A stretch of DNA of 64,000 bases from Parapedobacter koreensis (GTDB lineage Bacteria > Bacteroidota > Bacteroidia > Sphingobacteriales > Sphingobacteriaceae), in contig NZ_FNZR01000005.1 in the NCBI RefSeq assembly GCF_900109365.1, forward strand, positions 186,001 through 250,000, read 5' to 3'. A program made the position numbers and the translations under genes. The stretch's first letter is position 1, and every line of letters starts with the position of its first letter. Below the pieces are notes generated by a model that worked only from the letters and a program-made list of their open reading frames with translations, was not told the origin of the DNA and ran no database searches. This document shows, piece by piece, positions 36,044 through 45,319 of this stretch.

Positions 36044-37402
36044 CGTGGCAATGCGCCATTCTTTGGGGTAATAATTGTTGATGCGGGCGGGAAGTACCTT
36101 CACCCAGCCTAAGGGCGTGCCCTTATAGGAAGCCAGTGCCCAGCCCTTGGGGCCATTCGGATCATGCATTGCAGGAAGATTGCCTTTGCGGAGGTATTCC
36201 AAGGCGTATTCTTTATCCAATGCCAGTTGGGGAAGGTCGGGGTGCTGTGCGTTGCTCAATGCCAGATCATGTGCAGGGATAAGTTCGCCTTTGGCCGGGC
36301 GACCCACGCGTGTGCCAGCATTGCGCAAGTAGAGCATATCCCGCAGGATACGCAGATCCGCCTCACGTCCCTTGGGCAAGATGTGCAGGTCGTCTCCTAC
36401 CGTAAACGAAAAGAAAGCGTCGCTTTCAGCAAGCCAATTTGTTAGCACCATGGGTGCAAGGGCTTTTTCCGTTTTTACCTTACGCTGATCAAAGGAAGAC
36501 TGCGGGGCAACTTTGCGGAAAGCCGCAAGGTAAAAACCCTCTCCGCGCAACTTGTGCGGATAAAAGCGGTAGCCTGGGCAGGCATGTTTTTCCGATAGTG
36601 TTTGTTCGATTCCCCAGCCCTCGTCTATCGGGATACCGATCGGCTCCATGCCCTGCGTATCACATAGCCAATCGGCTATCTCTTCGTTTTCTTCCACCGA
36701 ATATGAACAGGTGGAATACAAAAGGATGCCCTCCTCCTTCAGTGTGGGCAGGCTATCAGCAAGGATGCGCCGCTGGCGTTCGCTGCACAGCATCACGGCT
36801 CCTTCAGACCATTCGGCGATGGCCGCGTGGTCTTTGCGGAACATGCCCGAACCTGAACAAGGGGCATCCACCAACAGCATATCCACGTAGCCGGGCAAAT
36901 GCCTGAATGCCGACGGATCGTTGTTCGTGACAACGGTATTGGTATGCCCCCAGCGAACAAGATTGTCGGCCAGGGTGGTCACCCGGGTCTTGATGAGTTC
37001 ATTGGCGATGAGCAAGCTATCTGGATGCAGGTACGTATTCAGCAGCGTGCTCTTACCGCCGGGTGCGGCACAGAGGTCTAATGCTACCAAGGGTCGCTCG
37101 TCCAATGCCAGCTTGCTTATCGCATGGGCAATAAACATGGAGGAAGCTTCCTGTACGTAGTAGCAGCCGGCATGGAATAGCGGATCCAGCGTGAATACAG
37201 GCCGTTGTGCAAGGTAAAACCCCTTGTCGCACCAAGGCACACGTTCAAGGGATGCGGTATCCACGTTATTTGCCTTCGCCGGATTAATCCGGATGGACGT
37301 AATGCCTCCTTCCTGTTCATGTATGGCCTCAAAAGCCACAGTGTCAAACCCGGCCAGGTTGCCTAATCGGCGAACTAACGCAGGTGGTATGATGTTGCTC
37401 AT
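36038..37402 (-). CDS. RsmF/RsmB-like RNA (cytosine-5) methyltransferase
   Basis: A 454-residue SAM enzyme. SAM motif I is LDLCAAPGGKSTLL near residue 108, motif IV VDAPCSGSGMFRKD near 177-190 and motif VI YSTCSYSVEENEEIADWL near 229 hold the two catalytic cysteines of m5C methylases. The C-terminal extension (PUA-like RNA-binding, LRNAGTRVGRPAKG and WALASYKGTPLGWVK) matches RsmF/YebU. The likely target is 16S rRNA. It is a single gene on the minus strand. Confidence 0.92.
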   Translation of the reverse strand: MSNIIPPALVRRLGNLAGFDTVAFEAIHEQEGGITSIRINPAKANNVDTASLERVPWCDKGFYLAQRPVFTLDPLFHAGCYYVQEASSMFIAHAISKLALDERPLVALDLCAAPGGKSTLLNTYLHPDSLLIANELIKTRVTTLADNLVRWGHTNTVVTNNDPSAFRHLPGYVDMLLVDAPCSGSGMFRKDHAAIAEWSEGAVMLCSERQRRILADSLPTLKEEGILLYSTCSYSVEENEEIADWLCDTQGMEPIGIPIDEGWGIEQTLSEKHACPGYRFYPHKLRGEGFYLAAFRKVAPQSSFDQRKVKTEKALAPMVLTNWLAESDAFFSFTVGDDLHILPKGREADLRILRDMLYLRNAGTRVGRPAKGELIPAHDLALSNAQHPDLPQLALDKEYALEYLRKGNLPAMHDPNGPKGWALASYKGTPLGWVKVLPARINNYYPKEWRIATL

Positions 37403-37445
37403 GTGGATACAAACTTAAGGATTTAATGGCTACCCTCTTGCGTAT

Positions 37446-37904
37446 ATGCATGAAAAGAAATACTTTCGGATCTTAAAGAATCAATACATGGAACCACCGC
37501 TCATGGAAGAACCCGTCTACCAAGTCCCTGCCCGCTTCCGTTTTACGGAAAATTTGCACATTGTCTTTTGGTTAATCAAAGACATCAGCTGGGCGATGCT
37601 TTGGCAGCCATTGGGAATGGTGATGATTATTCCAACGCTGTTATTAGCCGTCCGGATCACCATCCAGACCCGATACATCAAAAGCGAGCTGTACCACAAC
37701 TTGGCCATTTTATGCTGGATATGCGCCAACTGCACGTGGATGACCTTCGAGTTTTTCTGGCCGGAATACGATTTCCTTCGTTATTATACAGCCATACCAT
37801 TCAGCTTTGGCATCGGTTTTATTTCCTATTATTATTTTGTCCTTTTGCCGGCGGCCGGAAGACACACTGCGGAAGCTGTGGAAAAAATTGACGTTACACC
37901 TTGA
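37446..37904 (+). CDS. Small membrane protein of unknown function
   Basis: A 152-residue protein with four hydrophobic segments (about 36-50, 55-72, 86-105 and 117-135), rich in aromatic residues such as CWICANCTWMTFEFFW. The start is uncertain: ATGs at 37446, 37488 and 37503 are all in frame. No function can be assigned. Proteins of this look occur in other Sphingobacteriaceae (from general knowledge, not searched). Confidence 0.7.
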   Translation: MHEKKYFRILKNQYMEPPLMEEPVYQVPARFRFTENLHIVFWLIKDISWAMLWQPLGMVMIIPTLLLAVRITIQTRYIKSELYHNLAILCWICANCTWMTFEFFWPEYDFLRYYTAIPFSFGIGFISYYYFVLLPAAGRHTAEAVEKIDVTP

Positions 37905-37952
37905 AATGACACGCCTTTGTCCTGCTAACATAAACTTAATACGAATTGCATA

Positions 37953-37966
37953 TTAACTTTAGTTAA
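37953..37966. promoter_or_regulatory. Palindrome in the promoter of the ECF sigma gene
   Basis: TTAACT-TT-AGTTAA is a perfect inverted repeat with 6-base arms. It ends 6 bases before the -7 box at 37973, in the spacer between the -33 and -7 positions, where a repressor would act. No regulator can be named. Confidence 0.45.
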
Positions 37967-37972
37967 CCCCGC

Positions 37973-37980
37973 TATTTTTG
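37973..37980 (+). promoter_or_regulatory. -7 promoter box of the sigma factor gene (TATTTTTG)
   Basis: Exact TAnnTTTG, 99 bases before the ATG of the ECF sigma gene, leaving a leader that contains further inverted repeats (for example CAAC...GTTG around 38010-38030). Confidence 0.5.
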
Positions 37981-38079
37981 TTTGTGAAACATATCCTTGT
38001 GTGGTTTAAAAAACAACATTAAGTTTGTTGATACCAAGGATAACCCTGCAATTCAAAATTAATTAGGTTATTGTTTGCT

Positions 38080-38637
38080 ATGTCTACTCCTGTCGATCCA
38101 GCGTTGATTACCCGTTTGCGGGATGGGGAGGAAGCTGCTTTTCGCGCGATTTATGATCAGCTGCATGGGCAGATTTATCGGATGATATTGGCCTTGGTCA
38201 AGGACACAGCGAAGACCGAAGAGCTTTTGCAGGAAACATTTGTTTCCCTGTGGCTGAACAGGCAGAAGCTGGATGCTGAGCAACCACTGTACCCTTATCT
38301 TTACCTGACGGCCAAGCGGCTTGCCATAGACCATTTCCGGAAAAAATTGGTAGAAGCCAATGCCTCAGATTATGCGAAAAAATCTGTAGCCAACAGCACA
38401 AACAATACCGAAGAAGCGGTTTTTTTTGAAGATCTCAATCGTTTTGCACGAGAAACCATCAATGCCTTACCGATGCAGCAGCAGCTGGTCTTCACGCTAA
38501 GCAGGGATGAGGGGCTCTCGTATGACGAAATAGCCGAACGGCTTCAGATTTCTCCCAATACGGTAAGGAACCACATGGTCAGCGCATTAAGGACGCTGAA
38601 ACTCCGCTTTACCCAACATGGTATGATTTATTCCTAA
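38080..38637 (+). CDS. ECF RNA polymerase sigma factor (FecI/SigE-like, Bacteroidota type)
   Basis: A 185-residue sigma-70 family member. Region 2 has the -10 recognition helix (EELLQETFVSLWLNRQKL then LYLTAKRLAIDHFRK), region 4 has the helix-turn-helix LSYDEIAERLQISPNTVRNHM. A TTG at 38071 is also possible; ATG at 38080 is chosen. It heads a sigma / FecR / SusC / SusD order: the anti-sigma factor next to it and the STN domain of the SusC protein predict transport-triggered activation of the susC operon. Confidence 0.93.
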   Translation: MSTPVDPALITRLRDGEEAAFRAIYDQLHGQIYRMILALVKDTAKTEELLQETFVSLWLNRQKLDAEQPLYPYLYLTAKRLAIDHFRKKLVEANASDYAKKSVANSTNNTEEAVFFEDLNRFARETINALPMQQQLVFTLSRDEGLSYDEIAERLQISPNTVRNHMVSALRTLKLRFTQHGMIYS

Positions 38638-38746
38638 AAAAACAAATCTCAATAGTCCTTCCTCACGACCTATTCGTTTATAATATTAAAGGCGGAGACT
38701 GCCCCCCATGGGGTGGTTGCTTGCATACTATTAAGGAAGTACCACG

Positions 38747-39985
38747 ATGGATAAAGCACATTTACGCTATTTGCTTCAACGTTATCTCGCAAACGAAATC
38801 AATGCGGATGAGCTGTCGGAATTAAAGCGGCATGTGCAACAGGGAGATAATGGCACCTTAAGTGATGCCGTGGATGAATTATGGCAGCAGTTGGACGAAG
38901 GCCTCCTCCCAGAACCTGCTTCCAGTGAGCGGATGTATCAAGGTATCCTCCGCCATCCAAGTGTCGCGACTGATCCGCCGTTAGCACCGCCGGAAACACC
39001 GAAGATATCGCAATTAAGCCGCTGGCGATGGCTGGCCGGAATTGCCGCATTGCTGTGCGCCGGTATGTTGCTCTTTCGGTATGGGCGTTGGCCCAATCAA
39101 ACAGCAAAGGAAAACCATGCTGATGTGGCGGATGTTGCATTGCCCATTGTGCCCGGAGGTAATAAGGCCATATTGAGGTTGGCCGACGGACGGGAAATAA
39201 ACCTGAGCTCAGATCAGGCAGGCATTGTGGTGGGCGACCATATCACCTACGTGGATGGAAGTATCGTTTTGGACGACAGGCTTTTGGTGCCAAGCGGGAC
39301 GCAGAAAAGAAAGCTCCCGGAGCCGATGTCGATGACTATTCCCCGAGGCGGCATCTATCAAATCACCCTGCCTGATGGTACCAATGTATGGCTCAACTCG
39401 GCCTCTACACTGAAATACCCAAGCCAGTTTGTTGGAGATGAGCGTGTCGTTGAACTTGAAGGAGAGGCCTACTTTGAAGTAAGCGAACAATGGTTGGAAG
39501 GGGCTGGGCAGACACCGCGCAAAAAAATGCCATTTCTGGTGAAAACGAAGGATCAAATCGTGGAAGTCCTTGGTACCCAATTCAATATTACAGCTTATGC
39601 AGACGAACCCGTTGTCAAAACCACGTTGGTAGAAGGGTGGGTACAAATTGTCAACCATCAATCCAAAAAAACAAATAAGTTGATCCCGGGGCAACAAAGC
39701 ATCGTCCGTGGCGCAACGACGCGTGTCTCCGTTGTGGATGTAGAACAATATATCGCATGGAAAAACGGATATTTTGCCTTTGCTGATGAGCATATCAGCC
39801 AAGTGATGAATGTCATCGCACGGTGGTATGATATTGAGGTAGAGTATCAGGGCGATATGACAAATAAGTATTTCGGAGGTACCATTTCAAGGTTCGAAGA
39901 TTTCGAAACGCTATTAAAAACCATTGCGCTCACCGGATCCATCCGGTTTAAGATAGCAGGAAGGAGGGTGATAGTCATGACTTAG
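38747..39985 (+). CDS. FecR family anti-sigma factor
   Basis: A 412-residue membrane-bound anti-sigma regulator. The N-terminal cytoplasmic part (to about residue 90) binds the sigma factor, a transmembrane helix is at about 92-112 (LAGIAALLCAGMLLFRYG), then the FecR domain with PRGGIYQITLPDGTNVWLN (a hallmark), ELEGEAYFEVSE, and the C-terminal DUF4974 domain GYFAFADEHISQVMNVIARWYDIEVEY. It transduces the signal from the SusC STN domain in the periplasm to the sigma factor. A 109-base gap separates it from the sigma gene. Confidence 0.95.
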   Translation: MDKAHLRYLLQRYLANEINADELSELKRHVQQGDNGTLSDAVDELWQQLDEGLLPEPASSERMYQGILRHPSVATDPPLAPPETPKISQLSRWRWLAGIAALLCAGMLLFRYGRWPNQTAKENHADVADVALPIVPGGNKAILRLADGREINLSSDQAGIVVGDHITYVDGSIVLDDRLLVPSGTQKRKLPEPMSMTIPRGGIYQITLPDGTNVWLNSASTLKYPSQFVGDERVVELEGEAYFEVSEQWLEGAGQTPRKKMPFLVKTKDQIVEVLGTQFNITAYADEPVVKTTLVEGWVQIVNHQSKKTNKLIPGQQSIVRGATTRVSVVDVEQYIAWKNGYFAFADEHISQVMNVIARWYDIEVEYQGDMTNKYFGGTISRFEDFETLLKTIALTGSIRFKIAGRRVIVMT

Positions 39986-40118
39986 CCTGGACAGATGCAG
40001 AGCTCAAGGCTAAAAAGGCAATCAGGAGCGTTGCGACCGCCCCTGAATGCGAATGGCTTTGGGCCAAATGGATTTAACTAAAATAACTGGAAAATCATTT
40101 TTTATAAACCCTATTCAA

Positions 40119-43100
40119 ATGTACGAAATTTTTACCGCACATTACTTACATCTTCGTAACTGTGTGAAGCCCAAATATTTATTGGTTATGAAACTGTCCT
40201 GTATTTTGTTGCTAATCAGCTGTTTGCAGGTGAGCGCGTTTACGTATGCCCAACGTGTTACTTTGCAAAAACAACAAGCAACGCTTGTAGAGGTGTTTAA
40301 GGATATCAAAAAGCAGACGGGTTATCATATTTTCTATGACACATGGACGATTCGGAATACGAAACCCATTTCCATCAACGTGAAGGAAGCCACCATCGAA
40401 GAGGTGCTTTCAGAAAGCCTTAAGGGGCAGGGATTGGGGTACAAATTGGTGGCGCAGAATATCATCATCACCTCCGGATCAATAAACCTCCCGATGAGAG
40501 AAGGGGAAAACAGGCAGGAAATCACCATCACAGGCAAGGTGACGGACGAACAAGGTCGGCCTTTGGAGGGAGTGACTGTCATCGTAAAAGGAGGCACACG
40601 CGCGGTGACGACAGATCCCGAAGGCAATTATCGCATTCAACTACCAAACCGCAGTGAAGTGCTGGTCTTTTCGATCATTGGCTATGCACCAGTAGAAATT
40701 TCGGCTTCGGCAGGCAACACGATCAACGTAACCCTTAAAGAGCAAGTGAGTGGACTGGATGAGGTGGTGGTGGTTGGCTACGGCACGCAGCGGATAGCGA
40801 CCGTTACGGGATCCGTGGCGACGGTGAAGGGCGAGACACTCACGAAAGCCCCGGCCATTAACTTGTCTAATGCCATGGTTGGCCGCTTGCCCGGCTTGGT
40901 CGCCGTTACCCGCTCGGGCGAACCCGGCGGAGATGGATCTACCTTCCGCATTCGCGGGGCCAACACATTGGGAGATAATTCGCCGCTTATCGTAGTAGAT
41001 GGGGTGGCTAATCGACCTTTGGAGCGGTTGAATGCGACGGATATCGAAAGCGTAACAATACTGAAAGATGCATCAGCCGCCATCTATGGGGCACAGGCTG
41101 CCAACGGTGTAATTTTGGTGACTACGCGCAGGGGTAAGCAGGGGAAGCCCCAGATTTCATTTTCCTACAATGAGGGGTGGAGCATGCCCACCGTTATCCC
41201 GAATACGGCTGATGCGGCAACTTACCTACAAATGTTGAATGAAATCAGTATGTACGCCGGACAACCAGCCAAGTATTCTGAAGAAGAAATACAGCATTTC
41301 CGGAATGGCGACGATCCATGGTTATATCCCAATACCAATTGGTATGATGCTACGTTCAAGGACGCAGCAGCACAGCGCACGGCCAACCTTACCATCTCCG
41401 GCGGGCAGGAAAACCTCACCTACTTTATCTCGGCAGGAACCAACTACCAAGATGCCATCTATAAAAACAGCGCAACGAATTATAAGCAGATGAATTTCCG
41501 CATCAACTTGGACGGGAAAATGTCGGACTATGTTAAATACAGTGTCAATGTGGCTGGGCGGGAAGAAAACCGAAATTACCCCACCCGCTCCGCATCTGAC
41601 ATCTTTGTCATGCTGCGCCGTGGCAAACCCAATATGCCGGCATACTGGCCCAACGGCATGAATGGCCCGGACATTGAATACGGCAATAACCCGGTGGTGG
41701 TAACAACCAACCAGACCGGTTATGATCGGAATAAAGCGACCATGCTGGAGTCCAAGGCAACCTTGGATATTTCCATTCCGGGGGTAAAAGGGTTGACATT
41801 AACGGGCAGCGCCGCTTATGACCGTCGCCTGAACAATGACAAATTGTGGCGTACACCTTGGTATTTGTATGCATGGGATGGCGTGAGCCGCGATGATAAT
41901 GGAGAGCCTATACTGGTAGAGGGACAAAAGGGCTATACCAATCCTGAACTCACGCAGGAAATGTCGGATGGCGATTTGCTTACCTTGAATACGTTGCTGA
42001 ACTACCAATTGAACCTGCAGGATAAACACCATATTAAGGCCCTATTTGGGGTGGAACGCATTTCTGGTGAGTCCATGAATTTTAACGCTTACCGGAAAAA
42101 TTTCGTTTCCACGGCGCTGGATCAGCTATTTGCTGGGGGTGACGCCGAGAAAAACAACGGTGGTTCGGCATCCCTTCAGGCGCGGTTGAACTATTTCGGC
42201 CGGGTCAATTATGATTTCAGCAATAAGTACCTGTTTGAATTTGTATGGCGGTATGATGGTTCATACATCTTCCCAGAGGCAAAACGGTTTGGCTTTTTCC
42301 CCGGTGTGTCATTGGGATGGCGTGTTTCAGACGAGACCTTCTGGCAGCCCTTGAAACCCGTCGTCAGCGATTTCAAAATCCGTGGATCTTGGGGTCAAAC
42401 CGGTAATGACCGGATCGGGACGTATCAATACTTGGCTAGCTATGGATTTGCTTCAGCGGCCAATCAGATTTATGTCTTCAACGGCAACGTAGAATCGAAA
42501 ATTCTGAGCGAGCTTCGCATTCCCAACCCAAATGTCACTTGGGAGGTGGCCAACCAATCCAACGTCGGTTTTGACGTTGGTTTGTTCAACAACACCGTGA
42601 CATTATCGGCCGAGTACTTCCATAATGTCCGGACAGACATCCTGTGGAGGCGGAATGCTTCGGTGCCGCAATCCTCTGGATTCACACTTCCAAGCGAAAA
42701 TATCGGCGAAGTGACCAACCAAGGAGCGGAATTCCAATTGGGTTACCAAAATAGTCTTGGGCAATTCCAATATTCGCTGTCGGCCAATATCAACTTCAAT
42801 AAAAACAGAATCCAGTTTTGGGATGAAACCCCCGGGTCGCCTGATTACCAGCAATCTACCGGGCATCCGATGAATACCAACTTGTATTATAAAGCCATCG
42901 GTATTTTTCGTGACCAAGCAGCCGTGGATGCCTATCCGCACTGGACAAATGCCCGTCCTGGCGATGTCATTTTCGAAGACGTAAACAATGATGGCGAAAT
43001 CAATGCGCTGGATCGCATCCGCATATATGAAACCGACCTGCCTACGCAAACAGGAGGATTGAATATCGACCTTTCTTATAAAGGTTTCTATACGTCATTA

Positions 43101-43502
43101 TTCTTCCAATGGGCTACAGGAGCAGTTCGGAATAATTACTATGAGCATCAGGGAGAGACAGGCAACTTCCTCACGCAGGATGTTGAGGGGCGCTGGACAC
43201 CGGATAACCTTGACGCCAATAAACCGCGTGCATGGAACCGCTATAGTGAATATTGGCGCAACAATCAAAATACCTACTGGCTACAAAATTCCGACTACAT
43301 CCGCTTGAAAACAGTTGATTTCGGATATCAAATTCCGGCAGCCATCTGCAAAAAAATGCGGATGAGCAGCGCCCAGGTTTATTTCTCGGGATTGAACCTG
43401 TTGACGTTTACCGACGTGAAGGATTTTGATCCGGAAACGACGTCTGCAACAGCCTACCCCTTGAACAAGGTGTATAATCTTGGTGTAACACTAACTTTCT
43501 AA
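40119..43502 (+). CDS. SusC/RagA-type TonB-linked outer-membrane transporter with STN domain
   Basis: A 1127-residue transporter from the ATG at 40119; more upstream ATGs only add atypical residues. The signal peptide (LSCILLLISCLQVSAFTYAQ) ends near residue 48, followed by the STN secretin/TonB domain (VTLQKQQATLVEVFKDIKKQ), a carboxypeptidase-like regulatory domain (ITGKVTDEQGRPLEGVTV), the plug with VVVVGYGTQ near 215 and the 22-strand barrel ending in GVTLTF. The STN domain contacts FecR, so uptake of the substrate activates expression. SusD overlaps by one base. The substrate is probably phosphorylated (see metallophosphoesterases downstream); this is inference. Confidence 0.96.
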   Translation: MYEIFTAHYLHLRNCVKPKYLLVMKLSCILLLISCLQVSAFTYAQRVTLQKQQATLVEVFKDIKKQTGYHIFYDTWTIRNTKPISINVKEATIEEVLSESLKGQGLGYKLVAQNIIITSGSINLPMREGENRQEITITGKVTDEQGRPLEGVTVIVKGGTRAVTTDPEGNYRIQLPNRSEVLVFSIIGYAPVEISASAGNTINVTLKEQVSGLDEVVVVGYGTQRIATVTGSVATVKGETLTKAPAINLSNAMVGRLPGLVAVTRSGEPGGDGSTFRIRGANTLGDNSPLIVVDGVANRPLERLNATDIESVTILKDASAAIYGAQAANGVILVTTRRGKQGKPQISFSYNEGWSMPTVIPNTADAATYLQMLNEISMYAGQPAKYSEEEIQHFRNGDDPWLYPNTNWYDATFKDAAAQRTANLTISGGQENLTYFISAGTNYQDAIYKNSATNYKQMNFRINLDGKMSDYVKYSVNVAGREENRNYPTRSASDIFVMLRRGKPNMPAYWPNGMNGPDIEYGNNPVVVTTNQTGYDRNKATMLESKATLDISIPGVKGLTLTGSAAYDRRLNNDKLWRTPWYLYAWDGVSRDDNGEPILVEGQKGYTNPELTQEMSDGDLLTLNTLLNYQLNLQDKHHIKALFGVERISGESMNFNAYRKNFVSTALDQLFAGGDAEKNNGGSASLQARLNYFGRVNYDFSNKYLFEFVWRYDGSYIFPEAKRFGFFPGVSLGWRVSDETFWQPLKPVVSDFKIRGSWGQTGNDRIGTYQYLASYGFASAANQIYVFNGNVESKILSELRIPNPNVTWEVANQSNVGFDVGLFNNTVTLSAEYFHNVRTDILWRRNASVPQSSGFTLPSENIGEVTNQGAEFQLGYQNSLGQFQYSLSANINFNKNRIQFWDETPGSPDYQQSTGHPMNTNLYYKAIGIFRDQAAVDAYPHWTNARPGDVIFEDVNNDGEINALDRIRIYETDLPTQTGGLNIDLSYKGFYTSLFFQWATGAVRNNYYEHQGETGNFLTQDVEGRWTPDNLDANKPRAWNRYSEYWRNNQNTYWLQNSDYIRLKTVDFGYQIPAAICKKMRMSSAQVYFSGLNLLTFTDVKDFDPETTSATAYPLNKVYNLGVTLTF

Positions 43503-43513
43503 TGATACAAGAC

Positions 43514-45307
43514 ATGAATAAGATAACAAAAGGGTTTATCGCATTGATAAGTATGGTGATGGTATCCTGTAATCAAGATTTTTTGGAAACCACGCCGTTC
43601 ACAGAATTTTCGGAAACCGCGGTATGGAGCGACCCCGCGTTGGTGGAGACGTTCATCAACCAGATTTATTTCCGCTTGGACGATCCCCTGTCAGATGGCC
43701 GGATGAAATCAAACATTGTGGACGAGTCGCATTACCGTGGGAACGCTGCATCGCTTGATTTTAATAACAGCGTCATTACACAAGACAACCTGCCCGCCTG
43801 GGGAAGCGCTACCCGCTACCGCTCTTGGGAAGACCTGTATAAATCCATCCGTTATTGCAACATCTTCTTCCAGAAATTCGAAGAGGTGCCATTTGGTACG
43901 GAAGTGGTCGATGGAAAAACATTAAAGGATCGGATGGCTGGCGAAGCCCACTTCCTCCGCGCCTACCTCTATTTTTTTCTGGTAAGTACGTATGGCGGGG
44001 TACCTTTGGTGACCGATGTCTACGAACTTGACGACGATTTCAGTGTCGCCCGGGGTACGTTTGCCGAATGTGTGGACTTCATCGTCAGTGAATGCGACCA
44101 AGCAGCGGAATTGCTGCCTGTGCAGCACAGCGGCAACAACATAGGCCGTGCTACTAAAGGGGCGGCACTAGCACTGAAATCACGAATATTGCTTTATGCG
44201 GCAAGCGACCTGTATCATACACCATCCATTTTTTCGGGTTATGCCAATCCGGAATTGGTGAGTTATACCGACGGCGATCAGACCGAACGTTGGCGTGCAG
44301 CAAAAAATGCGGCCAAAGCCGTGATCGACCTCAATGAATACAGCCTTTTCCGTGCTGAACCGGGGCCAGGCGATTCCGTGGCCCAGAATATGGTTGATCT
44401 CTTCATTTCCAAACAGACCGAAGAGGATATTTTCATCAAATTTTTCACCACCCCTATGGCCCAGAACTTCGGCCTCTATACATCACCCAATGGCTATCAC
44501 GGCTGGGGTACCAACGCTCCGATAGGTGAAATGGTGGATGCCTTTGAGATGGCTGATGGTACGAAATTCGACTGGAATAATCCAGTGCATGCCGCAGAAC
44601 CCTATCAAGATCGGGAGCCACGCTTTTATGCAACCATCTTTTACAATGAAGCCCCTTGGCGGGAACGCCCGGACGACGCAAAGGGCTTGGATCCGCTGAA
44701 TAAAGTGCAAACAGGCTCCTGGGAGCGATGGGACAACGCAACCAACAGTGTCGTGATTGTGCCTGGTGTGGATACGCGGCAAAGCAGTATCGAAGACTGG
44801 AACGGATCCTATACGGGCTACTATTGCCGCAAATACATAGACCCGGCTATTGATGCCCAATACATCAAGCAAACGGTTACTTGGCGATTCATCCGCTATG
44901 CGGAAATATTACTCAACTATGCCGAAGCCTGTATCGAATTGGGAGAGGATGCGGAAGCCCGCACCTATATCAATAGAATACGTAAACGGGCGGGGCTACA
45001 GGACATCACGGAGTCGGGTGATGCATTGCGCGCGCGCTACCGCAATGAACGCCGTGTTGAGCTGGCATTCGAAGATCACCGGTTCTTTGATGTCCGCCGT
45101 TGGGCTATTGGCCCAGAAGCGTACAAACCTGCCCATATTGCTAAAGTGGTATACAAACTCAATCCAGACAAAACAACGGCCACGAGACCAACGGTATCCC
45201 ACGAATTGTTTGAAAACCGTTCGTGGAATGATAAGGCCTATTTTTTGCCAATCACAAGGGATGAGTTGAATAAAAACAACTTACTGATCCAAAACCCCGG
45301 ATATTAG
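43514..45307 (+). CDS. SusD/RagB-type nutrient-binding outer-membrane lipoprotein
   Basis: A 597-residue lipoprotein from the ATG at 43514; an ATG at 43502, overlapping the susC stop, is an alternative. Lipobox MVSC (Cys at residue 19 of the short form) follows a signal peptide. The SusD N-terminal TPR-like part (QDFLETTPFTEFSETAVWSD, GEAHFLRAYLYFFLVSTYGGVPLV) and C-terminal part (YAEILLNYAEACIELGEDAEARTYINRIRKRAG, NERRVELAFEDHRFFDVRRW) are canonical. It caps the SusC barrel and captures the substrate at the cell surface. Confidence 0.96.
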   Translation: MNKITKGFIALISMVMVSCNQDFLETTPFTEFSETAVWSDPALVETFINQIYFRLDDPLSDGRMKSNIVDESHYRGNAASLDFNNSVITQDNLPAWGSATRYRSWEDLYKSIRYCNIFFQKFEEVPFGTEVVDGKTLKDRMAGEAHFLRAYLYFFLVSTYGGVPLVTDVYELDDDFSVARGTFAECVDFIVSECDQAAELLPVQHSGNNIGRATKGAALALKSRILLYAASDLYHTPSIFSGYANPELVSYTDGDQTERWRAAKNAAKAVIDLNEYSLFRAEPGPGDSVAQNMVDLFISKQTEEDIFIKFFTTPMAQNFGLYTSPNGYHGWGTNAPIGEMVDAFEMADGTKFDWNNPVHAAEPYQDREPRFYATIFYNEAPWRERPDDAKGLDPLNKVQTGSWERWDNATNSVVIVPGVDTRQSSIEDWNGSYTGYYCRKYIDPAIDAQYIKQTVTWRFIRYAEILLNYAEACIELGEDAEARTYINRIRKRAGLQDITESGDALRARYRNERRVELAFEDHRFFDVRRWAIGPEAYKPAHIAKVVYKLNPDKTTATRPTVSHELFENRSWNDKAYFLPITRDELNKNNLLIQNPGY

Positions 45308-45319
45308 ACGATTGATAAG

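Noticed and set aside
38640-38746. CCCCATGGGG palindrome and inverted repeat before fecR
   Set aside because: Short and without a T tract; the sigma and FecR genes are read as one transcript and no specific function can be supported.
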